Positions 1-12,749 of a stretch of DNA of 64,000 bases are shown in pieces. Position 1 is the first letter of the stretch, and each line of letters opens with the position of its first letter. Made by a program: the position numbers and the translations under genes. Location of the stretch: assembly GCA_023213395.1 (NCBI GenBank), contig CM041465.1:94743741-94807740 (forward strand), in the 5' to 3' direction. The notes below the pieces were generated by a model, which was given only the letters and a program-made list of their open reading frames with translations, did not search any database and was not told the origin of the DNA. This DNA is from Cycas panzhihuaensis (lineage: Eukaryota > Cycadophyta).

Positions 1-1976
1 TTTATGTGTATCAACCTTTATTTTAATTTCTAGGGTTTACACATAAAAACAAGTAAGAGAAAATGAAGAAGAAAAAAAATCTCAACTAAGATAAAGAATA
101 TATATATATCTATATATATATAATTAAAGTCCATCATCTAATGCATCTTAAAATATAGAGTGATGACCCATTTTTCATTAATCATCAATTGAATAAATAC
201 AATGGTGAGAAAGGGAAGTTGGTTATCTTAATTAGTTGAAAAGAAGATTAGACAAATCCATTGAAATTATACTTCATCAAAACTAAGTATAAGGCCTCCC
301 CTTAAAAGTTATTATGAACCATAAAATAAATACATAAAAAATAAGAAAAATCACCCCATTATAATTAGGAGGTGAACATAGACTTAGTCCATAACATGTA
401 TGTAATCACCACTACATAACCAAAATAGTTACTATGCTAATATGTGTTGATAGTTAAGTGGACCTCATTTGTCCTATTGAGAGTGGTAACCTTTTCATTT
501 TGACCTCTTATAGCTTGTGATTTGTTGGAGTTAGATGCGAGCACTACCAAGCTAACTTACACTTGATGTCATATTATTTACTGGTATTAATGAATCCCTA
601 CTATCTTAACCATGATTGGATACATCCTATAGTCCTAAGTCCTTTAAGCCTATCACTCAAGTTAGTTCCTTCCCTATTTCTTAAATCAAGTCCATCATTT
701 AGGTTCTTTTAGGAGTTATGTTAGGATAAGTCAATCTTGCTTGGGTGGATTAGCTATGTTAGGATAGACATATAGAATCAATTGTGTTTAGGGTGCAAGC
801 ACTCTGACGACACCCTCACACTTTGAGGGCCCTTTTTATTATGTGTTATTTGGTCTTTCTAAGGGCATATACTGATAGTTAGATTGATTTCATCTTTAGG
901 TTTTCAATTAGCTAGTAGTTCATCCTTTAATCCATTTTTGCGCATGTTTACTTTTTCATATATTTGTTTACATTACTTGTTTGATTAGTTAATGATTCTT
1001 TATTTTTTTAAAGGTTATTTCCCCCTCTTTTCCTTTTGGCATACTATACACATCTACATGTTGCCCCTTTACTTAGAATTTAGTTGTATTTTATCCTTGC
1101 ACATATATCCACAAGATGCATGGGTGCCCCATAAGAGGCATTAGCTTATCCCCTTATTGACATAGATCCCCCTCATCCTTTGGGTCCACCAATTAGATTT
1201 CATTAATTATCCTCCCCTCATGTGCCCCACTCTCTAATCCTTATGGGGTATATTAACCTCATTATTAATGAATATTAGTATGGCATAAAAGGAAAAACCT
1301 CATTATAATAAGAGTCAATGGTATGATACATTCATGATTACTAGACATGTGGAGTATGGTATGGAACATGTAGGTTATTATGAGAAATAGTCTTAGAAGA
1401 TTAATTTAGTAGTGAACCATATGTGGTATGAAATTTTTTATTAAGTGTTAAAAGATGAATAATGCATAGGAAACTAAATATTATAGTAGCTTTTATTTAT
1501 ATGCTAGTATCTAATGAAATGTTTTAGAGAAATTTAGGATTAAGTGTAGAGTGACTATATTAGTATTATATCATTCATATTATGTGGTCTAGCTTAGGAA
1601 AAGTTTTCTTCTCAGAAACTTGAATGGTTGTGCAGTGAATTTATTTGATCAATCTAGTTAGTTTCCCCTTATCACATTGCTTAAGAGTTAATTTATTAGT
1701 ATTTAAATTGCTTCAAATCATCATATATGCTGATTAAAAATACTATATTCTATTATTAGAAGTAATTTAGAATTTTCATTAGAAATAATTGCAAAGCATC
1801 TCTATCTACTTAAACTTGCTATATCTACTATATAACCATTCTAATGTGTATGTATTATTCTAATTGAACTTTCATAGTTTAAGTTAGGATAATAGGTGTT
1901 AGATTTTGTTAGTTAACTTAGGTGAGTTCTAGTAAATAGGGGTTGTAGTTTTAAGAACCCTAGGTGAGACTAGATA
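1..1976. other. AT-rich DNA with no gene; end probably the 5' LTR of gypsy element G0
   Basis: No open frame or recognised protein similarity is visible on either strand. The right edge lies just before a tRNA-Met-type primer site at 1979, so the last several hundred bases should be the 5' LTR of G0. The matching 3' LTR is not in the window, so the LTR start cannot be placed. Confidence 0.4.
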
Positions 1977-1978
1977 GG

Positions 1979-1990
1979 TGGTATTAGAGC
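1979..1990 (+). promoter_or_regulatory. Primer binding site of gypsy element G0
   Basis: TGGTATTAGAGC is one change from the plant initiator tRNA-Met complement TGGTATCAGAGC. It precedes a gag-like region in the same orientation, which fixes element direction and the LTR end. Confidence 0.6.
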
Positions 1991-2539
1991 TTAGCAAAAG
2001 GCTCCTACAAGTGATAGGAAATTATTAATGCTATAGGAAAATCTCACATAAATGAATAATAATTATCATGAGAATATAAAGAACCTAGTATTAGAGTGAT
2101 ACATGAATGGATTAAGAGAGCTAAAGAGATCCTAACACTAAATAAGTTACAAGGCATATAGAGAACTCACAAAATGACATTTTAATTTCCTTAGTAAAGA
2201 CCATTCATAGCTTATAAGAGCAACTAAAAATTTAAAAAGAAGACAATAGAAGGATTTTAAAGAACCATAGGATAAAACTCCATAATATTAAATAAAAAAA
2301 TGATCAAGAGAATATTGAAAGAGTGGCTTGGAATATCAAGAGAAATGGAATAAGAAGTAGATTATGAGAACCATCAAATTATGAATATTCTATTAGGAGA
2401 TCCAAGGGAAGGACTCATGATAATAGTGAGGCATATCACTCCACTAGCACCAAATCTTTTAATAAAACTATGAAGCTAAGACAACGGGAATGCAGAGGCA
2501 AAAGGAGTACACTATAATTTAAACTAAAAAAGGTAAAAC

Positions 2540-3255
2540 CATTCACTTTCAATAGAGACATTCAAATTAAAGGTGAAGTAGAAGCATGGTTACTTAGCAT
2601 TAAAAAATATTTTGGTTCAAATAAATTTAACTCCAATGAGAAGGTGATAATTATAGTTTATAGTATAATTGAAAGAGTCTCTTTATGGTAGGAACATGGT
2701 GAAAGGCAAAAGACATTCTAAATGAGATTTAAGATGGAGCAAATTCTTCAAATACTTTAATTAGAAGTATCTTTTAGAGAAATATAATAATAAGAAGATA
2801 GAAGTCTTCCATGAGTTAAATTAGGAAAGGAATATAATGGATGAATATGAGAGGGAATTCATGGAGCTTTTCAAATATACACAATCTATCTGAGAGAAAA
2901 AGGTGAAAAACCTTTAGTTCACTAGAAAATTAAATGAGAATATCTAAAATAGAATTAGGATCCATAAGCCTAAGACCTTAAAGGAGGAAATATGTAAGGC
3001 TAGATGTTGTGAAGACTAATAGATGAAGCCATAAGATAGATACATAGGTTGGAAAAGAAGGATGCAAGCAAGGCAAAGGCCATCAAAGAGGAATTTTTAA
3101 CCTCTAATTTTTAATCAAGAAGTGAGAAATTTCAACTACCCACTAAGTAATATAAGACCTAACCCATTATATATGAATGCTCCTAAAAAAATGGGATAAG
3201 TTAGATGTTATTAATATAATGAAGAGGGCCATTATGCTAATAATTATCCACAAGG
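2540..3255 (+). pseudogene. G0 gag remnant (Ty3/gypsy)
   Basis: Structural gag protein of an old Ty3/gypsy element, which would form the virus-like particle. Near 2550-2700 the frame reads FNRDIQIKGEVEAWL followed by KKYF and N-S-N-E-K-V, the usual opening of a plant gypsy gag domain. Near 3200-3250 a nucleic-acid-binding knuckle is still traceable as Y-x-Y-N-E-E-G-H-Y-A-N-N-Y, in which the metal-binding cysteines have become tyrosine or stop. There are many stops and no usable reading frame. The protease and RT that follow in the same direction confirm the assignment. Confidence 0.6.
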
Positions 3256-3330
3256 GCTAGGAATTAGAAGAAGAGACTATAATATAAAGTTATAGCCTAA
3301 AATGGTAAATGAATCCTAAGGGATAGGTTA

Positions 3331-3464
<134 letters not shown>

Positions 3465-3484
3465 TATAACAACTAAAATATGGC

Positions 3485-4262
3485 AGGTTGATTGTTAATT
3501 TATTATGATGCAAGTACTAATTAAGATTTTAGGACAAGATCTTATTATAGTTATTGACTCAAGAACTATCTGTAACTTCTTGCATCCTAAAGTTATATAT
3601 AAATGTAAACTCAAGATATAAAATCATGAGGATTTGTGGAATGCATACATGGCTAATGGCAATAAGAGAAAGATAACTAAATATGTATCCTTTTATCCAC
3701 TAGAATATGAGTCATAGAAAACTTATGCTACATTCTAGATTTTACAATTAGGAGATTATGATGCTATCATTGGTTTGTAATAGTTAGTAAAGTATCAAGT
3801 AAAGATAGATTACTATAACAAATTAATTGAATGCATGAATCATAATAGAGAGCCTACATTTATCTAAGGGAAGAAACTCTCAACTACCATTCAACAGATT
3901 TTATCCATATAGGTGAAAAAATATGAAAGAAAAAGTTGTGAAGCTTATGGAGCTCATGTCAATAATGAAGGGACTCTTCAAGGACCTAGTCTTGAGGACC
4001 ATCTTATGGTACAAGGATTTAAAGATATATTTCTAGATGAACAATTAGGGTTATGACTTAAACAATATGTAGATTACATGATTGAGATTATTCCAAGGAT
4101 AGAGGCACTCTCTAAAGCACCATGTTGCTTAACTATACTTGAGTTAGCTGAATTAAAAATGAAACTACGAGATTCACTCATTAAAAATTTTATTAGGCCT
4201 AGTGTTTTATCATAGGAAGCATCCATTTTATCTATAAAGAAGAATGATAGAACTTTAGAAAA
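3485..4262 (+). pseudogene. G0 protease and N-terminal reverse transcriptase, cut by insertion
   Basis: The aspartic protease region reads V-I-D-S-R-T-I-C-N-F near 3550-3580, where the family has an Asp-Ser/Thr-Gly core (here DSR). Near 4075-4260 the RT opening follows: IPRIEALSKAPCCLT, then LAELKMKLRDSLIKNFIRPS and SILSIKKNDRTLEK. In related elements this segment runs straight on into a short Cys-Ile-Asp-Tyr-Arg stretch and the L-N-x-V-x-V-K-N motif. Here it stops, and that next motif appears in the same orientation at 41,880. Several in-frame stops. This is the left half of a gene split by R1. Confidence 0.75.
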
Positions 4263-4312
4263 ATAAATTTGCTTTAATACCATATAAGAAATATAAATTT
4301 TCTCTGATACCA

Positions 4313-4601
4313 TGTAGAAAAATGAAATTGATAGAAAATAATAATAAATAAATAAACACCAAGATCATAATAGTATCCTTAAGGTACATTGGATTAACAC
4401 CAGAATAATATTACAACAATATCATACAACATATTCAATATGATCTACATGATTTAATATGATACATTGAGTGTGTATTTATAATATATAACCTGGTGAT
4501 ATGTGGGATCTACCATAAAATACCAACGTTATAATAAAACTAATTTTATAAATGTGAATTACTACTTTGCCTCATGAAGAATAAACTAATATGTTTCAAC
4601 A
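4313..4601 (-). repeat. R1 3' LTR
   Basis: It matches 41562-41864 along its length, for example the stretches around CCTTAAGGTAC, ATATTACAACAATATCAT and TGATACATTGAGTGTGTAT. On the plus strand it runs TGTAG...CAACA, so it begins TG and ends CA. The minus strand has an ATTATAAATAC TATA-like box. Confidence 0.8.
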
Positions 4602-4604
4602 CTC

Positions 4605-5296
4605 CCCTATAATGTACGTTTAGGAACATAGATGTTGCTTTGAATTTGTAATCCTTGATCTTCAAAAATGTCTTATAAATAATATTTGAAACTTGATCTT
4701 CAATTTGATATTCAACTTGCCTTTGTTATATAAATTCTTGAATGTAGTAATGATGTTTGATATGCTTCATTCTTCTTTATAAAACTAAGTTCTTCATCAT
4801 TTGTATAATATTTTAACTATTAGATTAAATCTCTATAAGTTCATTTTGATCTTGTAGTATCTCTCTCAGATAAACTATTTCATGTCCTTCTGCTTTAACT
4901 TCTTTATAATTTGCATCATGTTCATCATTCTAAATCACTTGAGGTCTTGTCATTCTCTTATCAAAATTTAGATCAAGAATATCTCTTGAATTAGGTTCAA
5001 TCAGAGTCTATTTATCATCTTGAAAATCCTTCTTATTATTTGAATAGTAAAAAACTTATATACTCAAACTTGAATCAACATTCAAAATAAGAACTTCACT
5101 TAAATTTGATTTATAAGTAACCTTAATAGATGTAAGTAAATTTGATTAATCTTTAACTTCAAGTGTAATCTCCTTTGAAGTAATAAAAACATCTAAAGAA
5201 ACTTTGGCATCTTAAATTGTTTGATCATAATCATTAGTAGAGTTTTCATATCTAATAATAGTGATAGGTTTATCACACTCAATATACTCAATAGTA
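4605..5296 (-). pseudogene. R1 RNase H remnant (copia)
   Basis: Read on the minus strand, copia RNase H landmarks are recognisable: YLREILQDQNELIEI near 4900-4840, R-M-K-H-I-K-H-H near 4770, and E-D-Q-V-S-N-I-I-Y-K-T near 4700, which corresponds to the family's E-D-Q-x-A-D-I-x-T-K motif. Stops interrupt every part. It ends just before the 3' LTR, as expected. Upstream the frame is spacer-like and is cut at 5302 by CopA, then resumes at 12625. Integrase and most of RT are absent. Confidence 0.65.
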
Positions 5297-5301
5297 GTAG
5301 T

Positions 5302-5691
5302 TTTCAAAACTATCTAATAGCACCCAACATTTCTTGTATTTTTATAATTTAATGTTTATATTATAAAGATTAAGGGACCCTTGATGTAATTTAATGATAT
5401 TTAACAATGAGTTCAGGTTCGTCTCTTTTTTTCCTTAGTCAACTTATCAAATACCTTGTAATATTGGCGGATGGCCTATATATTAAGCCCCACACCTTTG
5501 TATATCAATGATTTTGGTGATTAATGCAGAGGCTTTGCCCATGAGAGAGCCATACATAGTGACTAATTCACTTGTAACTTCATTATTTGCTTTGCTTTAT
5601 CTATTTCTACATATTTCATTGTTTATTACAACTAGTTTGTTTAATATTTATGATCTATACACATGAATCTTAGATCTTAACATTCTTAACA
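5302..5691 (+). repeat. CopA 5' LTR
   Basis: It aligns along its full 390 bases with 12235-12624. It contains a TATA-like CCTATATATTAAG near 5472 and ends CTTAACA directly against the primer site. The expected TG at the start has become TT. Confidence 0.9.
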
Positions 5692-5703
5692 TGGTATTAG
5701 AGC
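5692..5703 (+). promoter_or_regulatory. CopA primer binding site
   Basis: TGGTATTAGAGC abuts the 5' LTR and matches the initiator tRNA-Met complement with one change. Confidence 0.8.
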
Positions 5704-7558
5704 TATATGTGTTTGATTTAGTATTTTTTTAAAAGTTATTTTAATAATTAGAGGCTTATTTACTCAGTTTTCTTCAAAATTTCTATTAAAAATTTGAATA
5801 TTGTGTAGTTTTAAAGTGAAAAGTAGTAGGTTCCAGTTGATAGCTTTATGTAGTAGATTATAAGCTCATTTAATCTCATACAAGGTCTGGCTACAATTTA
5901 CTGTAGGAAAATAGGTGAAAAATCCTATTTTTCATTTATTTTAACCCTAAAATTGGTTATTTCTCTCTATTAGAGATTTATCTATCCTTTTGGTAGCCTT
6001 ACACCTATATATTCTATCTGTTAGAAGAGATCTAAAGTGATTACAGGTAGTTTCATGCCTCATTCTACCTTATTTCACTCTTGTAGCCCCCTGGACTTCT
6101 AGAGCTCTATTCTACTTATTTTGAGTTGTTTTCTTATAATATCTAGTCCATTGCCTTCTTCTAGCTGTTGTGCACTCTCCCCTAGAGCTTCATCTCAAAC
6201 AGAGGTTGTTTAACCTCCCATTGGAGCTTTTGTACCTCTACATGCATCATATGCCTTACGCGTAGGCCATACAACCAAATTCTTAAATTTCTCTTGATTT
6301 TTCATTAAGTTTAAACTTTAATATTTAAACTCATATGACCTATTTTTAATCTAAAAAAGTAAACTTTAAATTGCTATCAACTAGATTTGATCATCTTTAT
6401 ACTTTTAAAAGTCACTAAGTTATAATTAATAAGTTTTCAAGTTCACTAGCCCTCTAACTACATTAGCAGGTGGTCATGTATAGCCAACATATGACTATAG
6501 GCTAATTTTAGAAGGAGCTTAACCCCATCCTCACTTTTTTTTAACATAAATAGGTAACTACATTATTTTATCCATATCTCAACAACCATACATTCAATTT
6601 ATGAACTATCTAGACCATCAAAATGTAGATTCAGAGATCTACAGTTTAGAATCTAATTAAGTTAGATTTAGAGTTGGTTTATTGTAGATATAAGTTGCTA
6701 AATTTGGCCTTAGTGTTTAAGTTTATTGAGCCTTATTTCTCAAGTTTTAAAGGCTTATTTTAATTTCTTTAAAGTTCTTTTGCTAATTTATGCTATAACT
6801 AATCTTTTTCAACTGTCTAATTCTATTTTTTAAGGCTAATTAGTGCATGGTATTGTTTCTTATATAGGTGTTACTCTTGAGAGGTTGAAAACGTTTACTC
6901 TTGAGCTTGACCCATTAAAGATCTTTCTAAACATATCTTTGTCCTTTGAATTTCCTTTATTTTATCTTTATTTCATTTATTTCTTAAAAAGGAACCTTGT
7001 GTTTGTAAGAAACTCACATTGAAAAGATAAATCCTAAATTGAACCCCCTTTTCTATCCTTGTAAGGGGAATGATTAGGACCCTTGAAGTTACCACCCCAC
7101 ACACAACATTGGTATACTCTAATTTATTGAGGAAACCATTGGCTATTAGGTGGTAGGCTAAGGCGGAGACCCTTTCCTTTTAGTGTTTGGAGACTAGGCT
7201 AGTCCTAGAGGGGGTGAGTGCCTTGGCTAGATAGGTTCTTACTGCTAGATCTGTCATTGGACATAAGTCTAGTGCAAGTGGTGAAACAAATTATGGGGGT
7301 CTTAAAACCTTCTTTATAGCCCACATATTGAGATATATCAAGTCCTTAAGCTTATGTACCAGTATAACGGGTCTTTGATTTGTCACTTATAGGTAGGTGC
7401 TACTAGATAGGATAGTAACTAATAACTTTCCTATAGATCCTTGGCCTTAGAACCCTAGATTAGTATCCACTTAGGTAGATTAGTATCTTATTATATAAAT
7501 CTTTAAAGATATAAAATCAAACACAAAACCTTTGAAACATAGCATCACAAATTCTCCT
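5704..7558 (+). other. CopA untranslated leader
   Basis: About 1.85 kb between primer site and gag without a supported reading frame on either strand. It is T-rich with scattered stops. No separate gene or insertion is seen. Confidence 0.55.
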
Positions 7559-7559
7559 T

Positions 7560-9213
7560 TCTAACATTATTAAACTCAATGGCATAAATAACTTCATACG
7601 ACAGAAGAAATAAGTTAAAAACTTGCTTATCATGAATGAATTCTGGGCCTCTATTAGTGGGAACATACCCCTTTCTGTACCTACAAAAGACCCTGATTAT
7701 CTTACCAAAATAATCCCACAAGATCCTGTAGCCTTAGTAAACTTCAAAGCTAAGGATAACATTGCATTACCCTTCCTCCACTTAGCTATTGAAGACCAAG
7801 TAGATTGAAACATTAAACCACTCAAACATCTTAGAAGACATGGAACATACTTTGTGCCCTTTATGAGAGAAAAGATGAATCTAGATCTTTAACACTTAAA
7901 GCCTATCTATTTGTAATACCTTTTACCAAAAATATTACCAACCATTTAACTGAAGTAAAAATAATTGGGAACTAGTTGATTATCCTTTATGAGCTACCTT
8001 CTAACCATGATTTGATCTCTAACATCATTAACATTTTACCTATTAAATACAACTCCTTTGTATCTGACTTACATGATAATTATTCCAAGATATACTCTAT
8101 AACCTTTGAGGGGATCTTTCTATGAGAGGAGAATATACTCAACTGACTAGGTGTGACATCCACATCTAACTCAACTCTTGCCTTTATAGCCTAAAATGTA
8201 GAAAAGGGTAAAACTATTAATAGAGTATCCCGACAACTTAGTTAGTAACAAGATCTAACTTAACACTTGGACTCTCTCATTATATCTTAAGAGTCACATC
8301 AGTAGTTAACTCAGCAATATCATTTAATTGGCACCTCCTCCTCCTCCTATCCAACTCAATAGCTTTAATGGTCTTAGAACTAACCATAGGGAGAATCTCA
8401 AAATAATAAGTAGGGCAAACCAAATGTAACCTACCTCTACTATGACAAAACTAGACATCTAGCCATTGAATGTAGGAGATGACAGACTGATTTATAACTC
8501 TTACAAAAGAAGCCAATTATATAGGCCATATTATCAATAACTACCCCCCATCTATTAATAAGGAGCACCTGCATACCATCAAGGAGGTCCTAGATACACT
8601 AAAAAAAGACAAGGGTATCAACAAGGAGGACCATACCCTCCTTAAGGAGATCCTTTTCCACAATAAAGAGGCCCCTTTTTTATAACAAGGAGGCCTCTAT
8701 TATCAACAAGGTATCCCTATTCAATAATAAAGAGGCCCTTACTATCTATATAAAGGGCCATCATACTAACCACAAGGCTAATTCTACCACCAAAAATGGA
8801 ATCCTAGACCCACCCAAGAATAAAGGCCTCAGAACATGTAGTGGTTCTCCAATAGAAATCAAAGGAATTAGTAGAATAATCAACAACAAGGAGGAAACAT
8901 GGAAGATAATAAGGACTCCTCCTCTTATAACCTATTCTTTATAGTACTTTCTTCATAACTTGATGAGACTACTGAGCTCCTTGACTCTAGTATAATGAGA
9001 CACATGATAAGTTTAAAGAAAATATTAGAAGAGACCCAACCAATCAATACTCAAACTGTCATATTTGAGGATAACTTAATTTATAATATGACCAAAATTG
9101 GTAGGGCACTAATAACATTGAAGGACTCCAACATCAGGCACCATATAAGTAATGTGTTCCTTGTATGTGGTATGAAGATGAACCTACTTTCCATCAGCCA
9201 AATGGATAAATAG
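7560..9213 (+). pseudogene. CopA gag and protease remnant
   Basis: Gag-like start at about 7560 (I-I-K-L-N-G-I-N-N-F), with the longest open piece at 7623-7808. A zinc knuckle survives partly at 8424-8480 as T-Y-L-Y-Y-D-K-T-R-H-L-A-I-E-C: the His and last Cys are kept and the first two Cys are lost. The aspartic protease follows near 8975-9005 as L-L-D-S-S-I-M-R-H-M, with catalytic Asp present and Gly changed to Ser. The post-protease signature MNLLSISQMD ends the open piece at 9213. Gln/Gly-rich repeats near 8600-8760 (QQG-type) lie between knuckle and protease. Confidence 0.75.
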
Positions 9214-9479
9214 AGCTTAGATGTCCTCTTTAGCTAGGGTATTTGTAGAATCATAGACCATGTAACAGGTATACTTGTGGCTATAAGATATGAAGATGGT
9301 GGCTTACATAGGCTAAATGATATCCCCTTTACTACTACTCCATAAAATGAATCCTATTCAATGGCCAACATAACTCAACCTAATAAGGGAAAGGATATAA
9401 TTGATGAAGAATCCTCTTACATACAAGAACTAGGTGAATGCTCCTATTTAAAGGATAGTATCATCACAAATAACTATAA

Positions 9480-10420
9480 AGACTACCTATGACATCAACA
9501 CCTAGGTCATTTGAATATGCAAAGCTTGAACCTCATATCTGGACTCCAAATGGTATATGGTTTACCTAAAATTAAGAGATACAACAACATTTATGAGACC
9601 TACCTAAACGGAAAATAGTAAAGAGAAAAATTCCCTTCCAAAAATACATGGAGAACCTCATAACTATTAGAGTTAGTCCACTTTAATATTTGTGGCCCTA
9701 TATTCATCTAAGCTCTCAATGGAATTAGGTATTTCATTATATTTATAGATGACTTCTTAAGAAAAGTGTAGGTCTATTTCTTGAGAAATAAGTATCAAGC
9801 CTTAGATAGATTCAAAGAGTTCAAAGCTACCATAGAAAATGAAAGTAAAATGATAATCGAGATCCTTAGATCTGACAATGGTGGTGAATACATTTTAAAC
9901 TAGTTTAATAACTTTTGCAAGGAACATGGCATCCAATGTCAATTCAGTACTTCTCACACACCTCAGCAAAATGATGTAGTCAAAAGGATGAATTAGACAT
10001 TAATCAATAAAGAAAAGATATGCTTAGTACTACTAAACTTACCACTAGATTTGGGGCTGATACTATTGCCATAACTACTTACCTAACCAATATAAGTCCC
10101 AAAGTTATAATTAGGAACATTACTCCTTAAGAAGCTTGCTCAAGTCAGAAACCATCTATAACACACTTGAAGATCTTTAGATGCATATCATATTAACATG
10201 TCCTAAAGGATAATAAAAATAAGCTTGATGATAAGAGCCTTAAGTGCATCTTCCTTAGCTATGTGCCTAGTTACAAAGCCTATAAAGTATTTGATATAGT
10301 TGGTAACCAAGCTTACATGACATAGGATGTAATATTTGTAGAAGAACCATAGGACCTGACTCTATCCCAACCTTAGATTATACTAGCAGATGAAGTTGTT
10401 GTATGACAAGTGACTCTTAG
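9480..10420 (+). pseudogene. CopA pre-integrase and integrase remnant
   Basis: The integrase would insert the cDNA. The pre-integrase zinc motif reads H-Q-H-L-G-H-L-N-M-Q-S-L near 9493-9530. The catalytic core shows FIIFIDDFLRK (first Asp, near 9740) and I-L-R-S-D-N-G-G-E-Y (second Asp, near 9870). The third catalytic residue lies in Q-Q-N-D-V-V-K-R-M-N near 9965-9995, where Glu has become Lys. Frameshifts follow after about 10030. The loss of Glu and the stops make it non-functional. Confidence 0.8.
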
Positions 10421-10709
10421 ACAAATTCTAGAGTCACCAGTACTATAGCCTCATCCTACACTCTAGGCCCTTTATCAATTCTAGTAGTAGCTTTATCATC
10501 CACTCAAGTAATCACAACCTTGCCCTCAATCTTAGTTGATGACCTTCAGGAGGAAGCCACTAGCTTTCAGCCACCTCCTAAGTGGTACAACAACTCTTAA
10601 AGAATGCTCCTCTTCCTCCTGTAGCTACCAAAAGGCTATCCAAAATGAAACACTCTATAAAATTTACCCTCATGGCATATATCCTTGAAACACCTAAGCC
10701 TTCCATATT

Positions 10710-11500
10710 TGAGGAGATAGTTAAAGACTAAACATGGAAAGTAGTTATTAAAGAAGAAATATATTCCATCATTAAAAATGACACTTAGAAGCTGACTGAA
10801 TTGCTACCTGGGAAGAAAGAAATTGACTGCATATGGTTGTACAAGATAAAATTCCATGCAGAAGACACCACAAAGCATCACAAAACTCACCTTGTAGTAA
10901 GAGGTTTCAAATAATAGGAAGGAATTAACTATAGTAAGACATTTACACCAATAGCTAACATGACCACATTCCATTTGGTTATGTCCCTAATAGCCCAGTT
11001 TAGATGGATTGTTTACCAAATAAATGTGAAGAGTGTATTCCTTAATGGAGAGCTCAAAGAGGAGGTTTTCTTGGAAAACCCCCCACCTGTGCTATTTTAG
11101 GATAAGAACACTTAGTTTGCAAACTTAAGAAATCCCTTTATGGACTCAAGCAGTCACCACATACTTGGTATATAAAGATATATACCTTTCTTAACAAGCA
11201 TGGATTCAATCATTCATCCTCTAACCTTGATCTTTATATTTAGGTTAGAGATAATTTAATCACCATCATTGTTCTCTATGTGGACAACCTTATAATCACT
11301 AGTAATGACATATATGGCATTGCCTAGCTTCAATTAGAATTGAAAAATAACTTTGAGATGATAGATCTTGGGTTGCTCTACTACTTCCTTAGAATTGAAG
11401 TTTGGCAAGAACCAAGACATATCTTTCTAACTTAAACTAAGTATGCCAATGAACTCTTGGAAGGACTTAATATGATATAATGTAAGCCAATACCAATTCC
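10710..11500 (+). pseudogene. CopA reverse transcriptase remnant
   Basis: Copia RT is recognised by V-V-I-K-E-E-I-Y-S-I near 10745, then GFK, F-T-P-I-A-N-M-T-T near 10945-10970, and QINVKSVFLNGELKEEVFLE near 11010-11080. The catalytic box at about 11270-11295 reads V-L-Y-V-D-N-L-I-I-T, so the second Asp of the YVDD signature has become Asn. Frameshifts near 11100 and 11220 split the domain. Confidence 0.8.
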
Positions 11501-11559
11501 CATGGAGATAGGAACCAAGCTAAACTTGGATGAACAAGGAAAGCCTTTTAATCCCACTA

Positions 11560-12210
11560 CTAAAAGTTAGTTGGGAGTCTCATCTATCTCACACATACTC
11601 ATTTAGACATTTCATATGCTATAGGGATCTGCTCTAGGTACATGTCACACTCAAAATCATCTCATTAGAAAGCAACTGCTAGGATCCTCAAATACATTTG
11701 TGGTACATAAGAATTTGGCCTTGAATACAACAAAATTGACTCACCTATTCTAAAGGGACATGCAAATGCTAATTAGGTCAGTTGTTAGGATACTTACCAT
11801 TCAACATTAGGCTATTATTTTGATATGAAATTAGTTGTAATCTCATGGAACTATAAGAAATATCTTAATATTATGCTTTCCTCCACTGAAGTAGAATATA
11901 AAGTAACTATCCATGCTACAACTGAGTTGATTTGGCTTAGAAGGATTCTTATTGAGCTTGGACTTTAATAACATGCACCCACCATCCTTTATTGTGATAA
12001 TCAAAGTGTGTTGAAGATGATGAAGAACCATATATTCCATACTATAACCTAGCACATTAAGGTCCATCACCACTTCATTTATGAGCATGTCCAAAATAGA
12101 GAAGTTGATCTTGTCTACCATCCTATTGAAGACTAGGTTTTATACATCTTCACTAAATCACTTAGTAAATTGAAGTTTGAACGATTTAGACATTACCTCA
12201 GTATCTAAAT
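11560..12210 (+). pseudogene. CopA RNase H remnant
   Basis: The RNase H domain of copia pol is visible in alternating frames: a D-T-Y-H-S-T-L-G-Y-Y-F segment near 11790-11820 (the family's Arg-Arg-Ser-Thr-Ser-Gly region), then H-I-K-V-H-H-H-F-I-Y-E-H near 12060, V-D-L-V-Y-H-P-I-E-D near 12105 and the terminal F-T-K-S-L-S-K-L-K-F-E near 12150. The 3' LTR begins 25 bases further on. Stops throughout. Confidence 0.75.
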
Positions 12211-12234
12211 AAATGAAGCTACTATTAAGGATAA

Positions 12235-12624
12235 TGTTAAAACTATCTAATAACACTCATCATTTCATGTATTTTTATAATTTAATATTTATATTATAAA
12301 GATTAAGAGACCCTTAATGTATTTTAATGATATTTGATAATGAGGTTAGGTTCATCTCCTTTACTACTTAGTTAGCCTATCAAATACCTTATAATATTGG
12401 CAAATGGCCTATATATTAAGCTACATACCTTTGTGTCTCAATGATTTTGGTGATTAATATAGAATCTCTACCCATGAGAGAGCTATATGTGGTGACTAAT
12501 TCACCTATAATTTTATTATTTGCTTTGCTTTATCTATTTCTACATATTTCATTATTCATTGTAACTAGTTTGTTTAATATTTGTAATTAGTATACATGAA
12601 TCTTAGATCCTAATGCTCTTAATA
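12235..12624 (+). repeat. CopA 3' LTR
   Basis: Same 390-base length as the 5' copy, beginning TGTTAAAACT and ending CTTAATA (CA changed to TA). Divergence from the 5' copy is visible as scattered substitutions, mostly C/T and G/A, indicating an old insertion. Confidence 0.9.
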
Positions 12625-12749
12625 GTAATCTCATCAATAGTCTCATTAGATTCAATAACGCATTTAGTCATAGTCTCTTCATATTTAGTAGTTGTTTCAT
12701 CAATAATTTTATTAACCATGTTCTTCCTTTTATGATATACATTTCCTTC

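Larger units (their letters stand above)
5302..12624 (+). mobile_element. CopA: full-length decayed Ty1/copia retrotransposon
   Basis: Two 390-bp LTRs (5302-5691 and 12235-12624) flank a primer site, gag, protease, integrase, RT and RNase H in copia order. The flanks are GTAGT (5297-5301) and GTAAT (12625-12629), a five-base target duplication with one change. Excising 5302-12624 and one flank joins the two halves of R1. All coding parts carry stops and frameshifts, so the element is inactive. Confidence 0.9.

Noticed and set aside
1908-1922. TGTTAGTTAACTTAG resembling the start of the E3 LTR
   Set aside because: The similarity ends after about 15 bases; no further E3 LTR sequence follows.
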